5,227 bases of DNA, from NCBI GenBank assembly GCA_032124675.1, contig JAQBDA010000045.1, forward strand, positions 1 to 5,227, written 5' to 3'. A program made the position numbers and the translations under genes. Each line of letters begins with the position of its first letter. Within the stretch, counting starts at the first letter, position 1. Shown one piece after another: positions 1 to 5,227 of the stretch. The stretch is from JAQBDA01 sp032124675 (GTDB lineage: Bacteria > Chloroflexota > Anaerolineae > Anaerolineales > UBA4823). Below the pieces are notes generated by a model, which saw nothing but the letters and a program-made list of their open reading frames with translations, was not told where the DNA came from and did not search any database.

Positions 1-2426
1 GCCGGCAGGGTGGTCCAGGTCTGCCCGCCGTCGAAGGAGCGGCGGATGTAGAGCTGGTAAGCCTCGTTGCCGGTGGTGCCAGCCTTCCAGTTGGCAGCCG
101 TTGCGTACATCATCATCACGAATTCACCGTCGATGAAGCCACGGTGACCCTTGGAGACATCGTAGGGGTTCTCCCAGGAGGCGTCGTTGAGGTTATCCAC
201 GGCCTGCGACCACTCGAGCACCTTGGGGATCTGGATCTGGCTGTCCTCGGCGAACCACTCTTCGTACGTACTGCTGTATGGGAACTGGTCCGCGCAGGTC
301 TCCCCGGTGCTGCCGTCATCACATCTGACAAGCGTGGTGGCGGAGACATTCATGCCGTCCACCGGGCAAAGCCCGAGCACGTAGTTGGGGTTGACCCCAG
401 CCGGGTACAGCCGGTCGACCGCTGTAGCCACACCGGTATCGTCGTAAGACACGCACTCGACGTTCTCGTAATCGAAGGGGTTGTCCACCGCCGGGTCGAA
501 GTCTTCCGGCAGCACGATGCGGCGGGTGTAAATGTCGGCCGGTCCACCCTGGAACAGGATGCCCTGCTTGTAGATCAGCAGGCCCATCGTTTTGGAAGCG
601 GTAGCCATGGCCGCGGTCGGCGAGTTGACGAACAGGTTGAAGCGCCGGGCGATCTCGGTGTCGTAGATTTCGTTGCCCCACTCATCTGTGTAGGTCTCGA
701 AGGGAAGCCCATTCTCAGGGCTCAAGGCATAAGAGTTAAGCATCAGACCCTGCGTTCCCAGTGGGGGCTTATCGAACTCGAAGGTGTAGTACCACATGTT
801 CTTGCCGATGTCGAAGATGGTGCACTCGGGGTCTGTGGTTGGATCACATCCGCCGTCACCAACCGTTCCCAGGGCCTTCATCTTTTCTGCCCCGAATAGC
901 ACCCATGAGCTGTCCGGAACGCCATCAGTATCCGAGTCGTAGGACTTCATGGCGGCGCGCACGCGGGTGGAGGCAGTGCGCCCGGTCAGGGTGCGCCCGT
1001 CCTCGGTCACGCAGACGTTGATGGTTGTGCCACCGGGGTTGGGCCAATCGACTTTTTCAGCACACAGGTCGGCGGTGCCGCTGTCGTCAAAGTCGGCGTA
1101 GCAGTAGGCGTCGATCAGCTCGAGATTGGTGTCGAACTTCTGGACACCCTTGCAGGCATTGTTGTCGGTGATGCGAACGGGCATGGCAAACGGCACGGCT
1201 GCCTTGGGTTTGGTGCCAAACAGTTCTGTGTCGGTGAATTCAGCCAGCGTGCCGGGTGTGCAGTAGTCAGTATCCTCGGTGGGCTCATCCGTGCACACGT
1301 CTCCGAAGTGAGCCTGGTCAAGGTAGGTGTACCAGATGTCAGTCTTGGCGTTGGCGATTGCGCCGGACCAGCCCTCACCCGGTCCCAGGCCCTTGCCGGG
1401 ACGCAGACCCTCGGGGTCCTCCTGCCAGAAGATGACGAAGCCAGCTCCGGGGGAGGAGGTGATGCTGATCTGGTGCGGGTCGCGCCGACCGGAGGTCAGG
1501 CGCTCTGAGGCGCGCCAGGTGATGTCGTAGACCGGGTCACCATTGATATTTATGAGTGGTTCACCGGTGCTATCGTCCAGGTCCTGCTCCAGCGTGCCAC
1601 GCGCCACCCACACGCAGCCGTAGGGGATCTCGCCCACTTCGGGGAAGCCCTGGGCTGTGTAGTCCACCGAGCCTTGCGAGCCCGCTACGGTGAACATATC
1701 ATCCAGGTAGAGCTGATAGCCATCCGCGTCAGTCCCTCCATCCACAGGGATCACGTTGTCGAGCTCTGAATAGTAGGTGAGCAACTCTGCCTTCACCTCA
1801 TCAGTCCAGGAATAGAGCGGTGCTCCACTCTCGCAGTAGCGGCTGATCCAGGCTGCGACGACCTGGTTGCCCTCCACTTGGTGCACCATCTTGAACACGT
1901 CACCGGGGTACGGGTGCCCGTTGCGCAGCACGAAAGACGAGCGGTCGGCCGAGCCGGATAGGTTATAATTCTTCCAGGTGGCGCCATCGTCCAGCGACAG
2001 GGCTGCGAAGGCGTCCCGCTCCCCGAAGCCAGCGCCGGTGTTAACCGCATCGATGCCGAGCAGACTGTTGAGCACCTCGTCCTCGATGCCGTCATTGTAG
2101 GTGGCGATGATCGGCTTGGCTTCGGGGCGTGAATATGCCAGACTGCAAGCCGCGGTATCCTGATTGGTACAGTCGCCAGCGAAGTAACCAATCTCGCCTT
2201 CAGGAACTCGTGAATCCTCTGATGCCGGCGGCGCGCCCTGCGGATCCTGGGCAGGCACGTACAGCCACATGGTGCTCATCTGCGAGGCGCCGGTCATGGT
2301 GTTAGGCGTGCGCGAGACGTTGCGACCGAAGAGCGGTCCATCGTCTGCTGCCTGCACAAGCCCAACCACGATCAGCGACAGCACAAGCAGAGCCACTAAG
2401 ATAGTTATAGTTTTTCTGGTATTCAT
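1..2426 (-). CDS. Large secreted surface protein with Asp-box motifs, 3' end outside window
   Basis: The frame is open from ATG 2426 to the left edge (808 complete codons, no stop), so the C-terminus is missing. The start follows a GGAGG seven bases upstream and opens a signal peptide: K5, a hydrophobic core at about residues 7-24, and a likely cut after VQA26 or A27, so the product is exported. Two sialidase-type Asp boxes (S-x-D-x-G-x-T-W) are visible: SLDDGATW at 144-151 and SFDGGQTW at 797-804, suggesting beta-propeller blades. Acidic loops resembling calcium sites occur at 497-505 (DSDTDGVPD) and 445-453. Well over ten cysteines are spread along the chain, compatible with disulfides. Segments at about 249-270 (GSQGSVDYTAQGFPEVGEIP), 334-353 (WQEDPEGL...GPGEGW) and 626-636 (QGGPADIYTRR) match, from memory, the 'choice-of-anchor O' family, whose members carry various C-terminal anchors; the anchor here lies outside the window. 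No catalytic site was recognised, so enzyme activity is not claimed. It could equally be an adhesin or other surface protein. Confidence 0.9.
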   Translation of the reverse strand, partial: MNTRKTITILVALLVLSLIVVGLVQAADDGPLFGRNVSRTPNTMTGASQMSTMWLYVPAQDPQGAPPASEDSRVPEGEIGYFAGDCTNQDTAACSLAYSRPEAKPIIATYNDGIEDEVLNSLLGIDAVNTGAGFGERDAFAALSLDDGATWKNYNLSGSADRSSFVLRNGHPYPGDVFKMVHQVEGNQVVAAWISRYCESGAPLYSWTDEVKAELLTYYSELDNVIPVDGGTDADGYQLYLDDMFTVAGSQGSVDYTAQGFPEVGEIPYGCVWVARGTLEQDLDDSTGEPLININGDPVYDITWRASERLTSGRRDPHQISITSSPGAGFVIFWQEDPEGLRPGKGLGPGEGWSGAIANAKTDIWYTYLDQAHFGDVCTDEPTEDTDYCTPGTLAEFTDTELFGTKPKAAVPFAMPVRITDNNACKGVQKFDTNLELIDAYCYADFDDSGTADLCAEKVDWPNPGGTTINVCVTEDGRTLTGRTASTRVRAAMKSYDSDTDGVPDSSWVLFGAEKMKALGTVGDGGCDPTTDPECTIFDIGKNMWYYTFEFDKPPLGTQGLMLNSYALSPENGLPFETYTDEWGNEIYDTEIARRFNLFVNSPTAAMATASKTMGLLIYKQGILFQGGPADIYTRRIVLPEDFDPAVDNPFDYENVECVSYDDTGVATAVDRLYPAGVNPNYVLGLCPVDGMNVSATTLVRCDDGSTGETCADQFPYSSTYEEWFAEDSQIQIPKVLEWSQAVDNLNDASWENPYDVSKGHRGFIDGEFVMMMYATAANWKAGTTGNEAYQLYIRRSFDGGQTWTTLP

Positions 2427-2433
2427 CAAATAT

Positions 2434-2438
2434 CCTCC
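2434..2438 (-). promoter_or_regulatory. Shine-Dalgarno of the secreted protein gene
   Basis: GGAGG on the minus strand, seven bases before ATG 2426. It fixes the start of the long secreted protein and places the signal peptide exactly at the N-terminus. Confidence 0.8.
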
Positions 2439-2471
2439 ATAATCAGATAAGCAAGCCTTTTTTTGGTCAGG

Positions 2472-2510
2472 TCAGGAATAGGGAGATGCTGCCTGTTTCG
2501 AGTTCCTCAT
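2472..2510 (-). CDS. Possible 12-residue leader peptide ORF
   Basis: ATG 2510 opens a short frame reading MRNSKQAASPYS and stops at TGA (2474-2472). It is preceded by a very strong Shine-Dalgarno, AAGGAGGG (complement of 2514-2521), with the GGAGG core only four bases from the ATG. The frame lies inside the 162-base gap between the small protein gene and the secreted protein gene and ends 45 bases before the latter's start. No run of one amino acid suggests classical attenuation, and no clear downstream terminator hairpin was seen. The stop is followed by a tandem CCTGACCTGACC and a seven-A run. It may be a translated leader that couples or modulates expression of the secreted protein, or only a chance purine-rich stretch before an ATG. 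The length is too short for homology to decide. Confidence 0.25.
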   Translation of the reverse strand: MRNSKQAASPYS

Positions 2511-2588
2511 AAGCCCTCCTTGAACAGCAACCGGCAAGAATATACCGGATGCAGATTGGAATGTAGCTGATTGTGATCATTTGATAGC

Positions 2589-2798
2589 TCAGCCTTTCGT
2601 ATCAACCAGGTCATCTGTCCAGGCGCGCCCCGGTTCCTGAGAACACTCTTCCAGGAAGCTGCACAGCTGCGGTAAGCTCGAAAAATATTGGCACTGACCG
2701 GTTGATATATTTTGAAGCGAAGCCCGCCATTCCCCATCAATGGTTTCTCTCCACAGGCGTAATAGGTAGGATTGGTAGAGCCAGAGATTTGATCTCAT
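2589..2798 (-). CDS. Small conserved-type protein, 69 residues, unknown function
   Basis: The core, residues 11-50, reads YLLRLWRE, then WRASL at 24-28, a TG at 33-34, then F-SSL at 39-42 and F48-L49-E50. This spaced pattern (LRLWR...WRASL...TG...F.SL..L..FL) matches small uncharacterised proteins I remember from Chloroflexota, some as short stand-alone ORFs. It is soluble by appearance: no signal peptide or membrane segment, with aromatic and charged residues and a likely short beta-plus-helix fold. ATG 2798 was chosen because it sits ten codons before the conserved core. A longer form from GTG 2909 would run through the divergent promoter region and has no family-like sequence there. The Shine-Dalgarno is weak (a GGA nine bases upstream). 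The gene is co-directional with the secreted protein gene 162 bases downstream and divergent from the regulator. Sequence over this gene looks less GC-rich than its neighbours. Function unknown; the family assignment is from memory and unverified. Confidence 0.65.
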   Translation of the reverse strand: MRSNLWLYQSYLLRLWRETIDGEWRASLQNISTGQCQYFSSLPQLCSFLEECSQEPGRAWTDDLVDTKG

Positions 2799-2822
2799 TG
2801 ATATGTGTCCATGCCCTGGAGA

Positions 2823-2837
2823 CGTACTACATGTACG
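2823..2837. repeat. Inverted repeat CGTAC-TACAT-GTACG
   Basis: Perfect five-base arms flank a five-base spacer, with a nested TACATGTA palindrome (2828-2835). It lies between the putative minus-strand -10 and the small gene's start, so it would fall in the promoter-proximal leader and could be an operator. Arms are short, so chance is possible. Confidence 0.3.
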
Positions 2838-2846
2838 GCTGAACTG

Positions 2847-2855
2847 ATTATCGCA
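2847..2855 (-). promoter_or_regulatory. Possible extended -10 promoter for small gene / secreted protein unit
   Basis: The minus strand reads TGC-GATAAT, matching the extended -10 pattern TGn plus a TATAAT-like hexamer. No good -35 is seen about 17 bases upstream (around 2870-2875). The phased GCGTGA repeats lie directly upstream instead, as at activator-dependent promoters. Predicted transcription would start near 2840, giving a leader of about 40 bases before ATG 2798. This is pattern-based only. Confidence 0.35.
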
Positions 2856-2860
2856 GTGCC

Positions 2861-2902
2861 GCGTGATAGGTCTGTTATAACGGCGTGAAATTAGCGTGAA
2901 AT
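2861..2902 (+). promoter_or_regulatory. Three helically phased direct repeats, likely SARP/OmpR-type operator
   Basis: GCGTGATAG at 2861-2869, GCGTGAAAT at 2883-2891 and GCGTGAAAT at 2894-2902 start exactly 22 and 11 bases apart, so all face the same side of the helix. The empty 11-base slot at 2872 holds only a weak match (CTGTTATAA). SARP and OmpR/PhoB-type winged helices are known to bind tandem direct repeats of about 11-base period near the -35 region, and the adjacent plus-strand gene encodes such a protein. The third copy overlaps where the -35 of the plus-strand promoter would be, so it could recruit RNA polymerase for autoregulation. The same sites lie just upstream of the minus-strand -10, allowing bidirectional control. 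Repeat and phasing are seen; the binding protein is inferred. Confidence 0.6.
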
Positions 2903-2920
2903 AAATCACAGATTCTGTTG

Positions 2921-2926
2921 TACAAT
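2921..2926 (+). promoter_or_regulatory. Possible -10 element of the regulator gene
   Basis: TACAAT fits a sigma-70-type -10 and would start transcription near 2933, giving a leader of about 60 bases. The hexamer 17 bases upstream (GAAATA, 2898-2903) is a poor -35 and lies within the third GCGTGAAAT repeat, as expected if an activator replaces -35 contact. Confidence 0.4.
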
Positions 2927-2938
2927 AGAATAGATAGA

Positions 2939-2972
2939 GCTTGCATGGTGACCGTTCGTTGCAAAGGCAAGC
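2939..2972 (+). repeat. Inverted repeat in the regulator's 5' leader
   Basis: GCTTGC (2939-2944) and GCAAGC (2967-2972) are complementary across 22 bases. An alternative pairing is TTGCA (2941-2945) with TGCAA (2960-2964). Either hairpin would form in the transcript about 20-30 bases before ATG 2992. There is no T-run, so it is not a terminator; a role in leader stability or translation is possible but unproven. Confidence 0.25.
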
Positions 2973-2991
2973 GAGATGTTTAGGCGGGGAG

Positions 2992-5227
2992 ATGGAACGA
3001 CTCTCGATATACCTGTTAGGCAGCTTTGACGTTCAGCTAGGGGAAGGGGTGGTGACCAACATATTCCGCACCCGCAAGGAACGCGCCTTGCTGGCATATC
3101 TGGCGGTTGAGCAGCGCCAGATGCACCGCCGTGAGTCTGTGGCGGAGCTGCTGTGGCCGGAGAGACCGGAAGGGTACGCCCGCACTAACCTGCGCCAGGC
3201 GCTGCACGGGCTGCGCCGGGCTATCGGCGAGCAGTATATCTGGATTTCGGATGAAATGATCCAGGTCGAGCCGTCGCAGACGATCTGGCTGGATGCCGAC
3301 GCCTTCCGAACAAATTACAAGAAGACGCTCAACCATACACATAGAAGCGTGGAAACCTGCCCGGAATGCGCCAACAGCTTACAGGCTGCAATCGAGCTCT
3401 ACCGTGGGGATTTCCTGGAAGATGTCTGCCTGGCGGATGCGCACGGGTTCCAGGAATGGTGCGTGTTCTACCGCGAGCAGCATTTCCGCTACCTGCTGTC
3501 CGCCCTGCAGAGCCTTAGCGCGTACTATCAGGGGCAGCGTGATTACGAGCTGGCGCACCAGTACGCTTGGCGCTATGTGAACCTTGCTCCGCTGGAGGAG
3601 GCTGCTCACCGGCAGCTGATGACCGTGCTGGCGCTGAGCGGCAGGCGCACTGCAGCCCTGGAGCAGTACCATGCCTGCAGCAGCCTGCTCTCCAAGGAGC
3701 TGGCAGTCGAGCCTTCGACAGAGACACAGGCACTGTACGAAAAAATCCGCGACGGGAAGCTCATCCATGAGAAGCAAGGCACGGATGGGCTGCGCTATCC
3801 AAATAACCTGCCTGCCGGGCTGACATCCTTTTACGGCAGGCAGGCGGAGCTGGAGACGCTCGAAGATTGTCTGAAGAACCCGGCCTGTCGCCTGATCTCG
3901 TTGGTCGGTATGCCTGGCTCCGGTAAAACACGCCTGGCTTTGAGAGCTGCCCGGCTAAGGCTGGATGACTTCCCGGATGGGGTATGGTACACCGCCCTGG
4001 GGAGCAATACTCAGGATGAAAGTCTGGCGGGGAAGCTGCTCGCCAGCCAGGAAATCACGGTACTGCTCGAAATGACCCCTCGTGAGCAGCTTTTGAATCG
4101 TCTGCGCGGGATGCGCTGCCTGCTGGTAGTTGATAATTTCGAGCTGCACCTGGATGAAACTGGGCTGCTGATCGAGCTGCTGCAGCATGCGCCTAGGGTC
4201 AGGATCCTGCTGACCACACAGGAAAGGCTCAACTACCAGTCTGCCTGCGTATACCAGATCGGGGGATTATCGTATGATGCAACCGCACCCACCGGTGACG
4301 CGCTGGAGACAGCTTCGGAAAGCCTGTTCCTGGCGCGGGCGCAGCACAGCCGCATCGGGTTCGCCCGGAACAGAGAAAACGCCGGACACATCGCGTCCAT
4401 TTGCAGAAAAGTGGAAGGATTGCCGCTGGCGATTGAGCTGGCAGCCGCAGCATTGCGCGATTATCGCTGTGAGGAGATTGCCGCCAGCCTGGACGACGGT
4501 CTGGGAATGCTGAGCACCTCATTGCTGGACATGCCTGCCGACCACCGCAGTATGCGCAGCGCACTCGAGCGCCCGTGGAGCCGCCTGAGCCAGGCGCAGC
4601 AAGGGCTGACCTCACGCCTGCTGAATTACCAGGGTGAATTTACTCCTTCAGAGAGCGGAGCCAGCCAGGCAGAGCTGGATGGGTTGGTCGACCGCAGCCT
4701 GCTCGAGACACGCTCTCCGGGGCGCTTCAGGATGCACCCGCTGGTGCGGCTTTACCTGCTGGATAAAAAAAGCCCGGGAAGTGAGGCTATCATCCCAGTC
4801 CCAGTTGAGATGCCGGGCAGGAGTATGTATTGGGACAGGCTTGAGCATATGCTCGCCCGGGCAAGGCGCTATGCTCAAACCGCGGCCGTCATCCTGCTCA
4901 CAACCACCGGAGCAGATGTGCAGCCAGACCAGTCCGGCAGACAGGACCAGATCGTGCTACAGAAACTGAGGCGATGCCTGCGTAAGAGCGACACAGCCCT
5001 CTTGCTGGATCGCGGTCTGTTCGGGATAATTCTGGAGGACATCTCGCGAGCGGAAGACAGCCTGCTGGTGTGTGAGAAATTCGCACAGACACTGCGCCAA
5101 ACAGCAACCCCGGAGGGGAATGGTCATACTCTAGAAATCCACATGGGGATCAGCATCTACCCACGGGACGGACAGGAAGCCAGCAAGCTCATCGAATGTG
5201 CAGAATATGCCAGGCAGCAGGCGCTGG
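2992..5227 (+). CDS. BTAD/SARP-family regulator with NB-ARC ATPase and degenerate GGDEF domain, 3' end outside window
   Basis: The frame is open from ATG 2992 to the right edge (745 complete codons). An in-frame TAG at 2935 and the family-like opening ERLSIYLLGSFDV support this start; the Shine-Dalgarno is imperfect (AGG seven bases upstream). Residues 1-100 form an OmpR-like winged helix (RKERALLAYLAV, ELLWPE, RTNLRQALHGLRR). The BTAD helical domain spans about 100-255, beginning LDADAF, with C123-P-E-C126 and ending EPSTETQALY. NB-ARC follows from about 271 (NNLPAGLTSFYGR): Walker A GMPGSGKT 306-313, Walker B LLVVD 377-381 followed by NFE, GLPLAIELAA 476-485, and an MHD-like FRMHPL 579-584. 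The usual sensor arginine in TSRERL is Gln410 (TTQERL). Instead of the TPR repeats common in AfsR-like proteins, a short linker leads to a GGDEF-like domain from about 613 to the edge. It is a cytoplasmic transcription factor, divergent from the small-protein and secreted-protein genes and likely to bind the phased repeats between them. Targets and ligand are inferred. Confidence 0.92.
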   Translation, partial: MERLSIYLLGSFDVQLGEGVVTNIFRTRKERALLAYLAVEQRQMHRRESVAELLWPERPEGYARTNLRQALHGLRRAIGEQYIWISDEMIQVEPSQTIWLDADAFRTNYKKTLNHTHRSVETCPECANSLQAAIELYRGDFLEDVCLADAHGFQEWCVFYREQHFRYLLSALQSLSAYYQGQRDYELAHQYAWRYVNLAPLEEAAHRQLMTVLALSGRRTAALEQYHACSSLLSKELAVEPSTETQALYEKIRDGKLIHEKQGTDGLRYPNNLPAGLTSFYGRQAELETLEDCLKNPACRLISLVGMPGSGKTRLALRAARLRLDDFPDGVWYTALGSNTQDESLAGKLLASQEITVLLEMTPREQLLNRLRGMRCLLVVDNFELHLDETGLLIELLQHAPRVRILLTTQERLNYQSACVYQIGGLSYDATAPTGDALETASESLFLARAQHSRIGFARNRENAGHIASICRKVEGLPLAIELAAAALRDYRCEEIAASLDDGLGMLSTSLLDMPADHRSMRSALERPWSRLSQAQQGLTSRLLNYQGEFTPSESGASQAELDGLVDRSLLETRSPGRFRMHPLVRLYLLDKKSPGSEAIIPVPVEMPGRSMYWDRLEHMLARARRYAQTAAVILLTTTGADVQPDQSGRQDQIVLQKLRRCLRKSDTALLLDRGLFGIILEDISRAEDSLLVCEKFAQTLRQTATPEGNGHTLEIHMGISIYPRDGQEASKLIECAEYARQQAL
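4828..5227 (+). other. Degenerate GGDEF domain of the regulator (catalytic motif lost, RxxD kept)
   Basis: Residues 613-745 follow the GGDEF family scaffold: WDRLEHMLARARR, then AVILL, LRRCLRKSD, a hydrophobic GIILED strand after the signature position, and MGISIYPRDG near the end. The five-residue signature is DRGLF (673-677) rather than GGDEF. The metal-binding DLD region is TTT (637-639), and the segment normally reading FKxINDxxGHxxGD looks about five residues short. Diguanylate cyclase activity is therefore very unlikely. R664-K-S-D667 lies exactly five residues before the signature, which is the spacing of the c-di-GMP inhibitory site. Alignment is by eye; the C-terminal few residues of the domain may lie past the edge. 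Confidence 0.75.

Noticed and set aside
144..899. Plus-strand open frame of 251 codons
   Set aside because: It is the codon-aligned antisense of the secreted protein gene. Its protein has no recognisable domain, while the minus frame has a signal peptide, Asp boxes and an unbroken frame.
319..2191. Other shorter open frames on both strands within 1-2426
   Set aside because: All overlap the secreted protein gene and encode low-complexity Arg/Pro/Ser-rich translations typical of wrong frames.
2458..2476. T7 run with tandem GGTCA repeat as a terminator
   Set aside because: On the plus strand no gene ends there. On the minus strand it reads as an A-run with no stem before it, so it is not an intrinsic terminator.
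2523..2560. CCGG-N10-CCGG hairpin after the small gene as a terminator
   Set aside because: Arms are only four bases and no U-run follows on the minus strand, so readthrough into the secreted protein gene is plausible.
2507..2740. Minus-strand frame of 77 codons
   Set aside because: It overlaps the small protein gene in another frame and lacks any family pattern. Its end only coincides with the mini-ORF's Shine-Dalgarno and start.
2795..2812. Five-codon ORF (MDTYQ) whose TGA overlaps the small gene's ATG
   Set aside because: The ATGA overlap looks like translational coupling, but the frame is too short and lacks a convincing ribosome site; chance is likelier.
2799..2909. N-terminal extension of the small protein from GTG 2909
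   Set aside because: The added residues would be encoded by the repeat array and promoter region, look non-conserved, and have no Shine-Dalgarno; ATG 2798 fits better.
2906..3342. Minus-strand frames across the regulator's start
   Set aside because: They overlap the well-supported winged-helix coding region and the leader, with no recognisable product.
3293..5107. Remaining open frames on both strands within the regulator gene
   Set aside because: The regulator frame is continuous and carries all recognised motifs; these are shadows of it.

Overview
The window looks like a piece of a Chloroflexota genome, most likely class Anaerolineae. The reasons are a moderately GC-rich coding sequence, a transcription factor of the BTAD/SARP plus NB-ARC type with the wording typical of that phylum, a large secreted protein with Asp-box motifs, and a small 'LRLWRE...WRASL' protein of a kind I associate with Chloroflexota. 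The taxonomic call is inference from protein style; there is no rRNA or other marker here.

Layout: the left half (1-2426) is one long minus-strand gene that enters from beyond the left edge. It encodes a secreted protein of more than 808 residues with a signal peptide, two Asp-box motifs, acidic calcium-loop-like motifs and many cysteines. It resembles, from memory, the 'choice-of-anchor O' surface proteins. Upstream of it on the same strand lie a leader with a possible 12-residue mini-ORF behind a strong Shine-Dalgarno (2472-2510) and a 69-residue small protein gene (2589-2798). The right half (2992-5227) is one long plus-strand gene leaving the right edge: a multidomain regulator of more than 745 residues with a winged-helix DNA-binding domain, a BTAD domain, an NB-ARC ATPase and a C-terminal GGDEF-like domain. 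That last domain has lost its catalytic signature but keeps an RxxD motif at the inhibitory-site position. Both long genes have uninterrupted frames throughout the window.

The two transcription units are divergent, separated by 193 bp (2799-2991). That gap carries three copies of GCGTGA(A/T)A, starting at 2861, 2883 and 2894. The 22- and 11-bp steps place all three on one face of the helix, as expected for tandem binding by an OmpR/SARP-type winged helix. The copies sit between a plausible plus-strand -10 (TACAAT, 2921-2926) and a plausible minus-strand extended -10 (TGC-GATAAT, 2855-2847).

Working model (inference): the SARP-NB-ARC-pseudoGGDEF protein binds the repeats and controls its own promoter and the divergent small-protein/secreted-protein unit. 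Its activity may be gated by nucleotide on the NB-ARC module and perhaps by c-di-GMP on the degenerate GGDEF domain. No mobile element, CRISPR array, tRNA or rRNA was seen.
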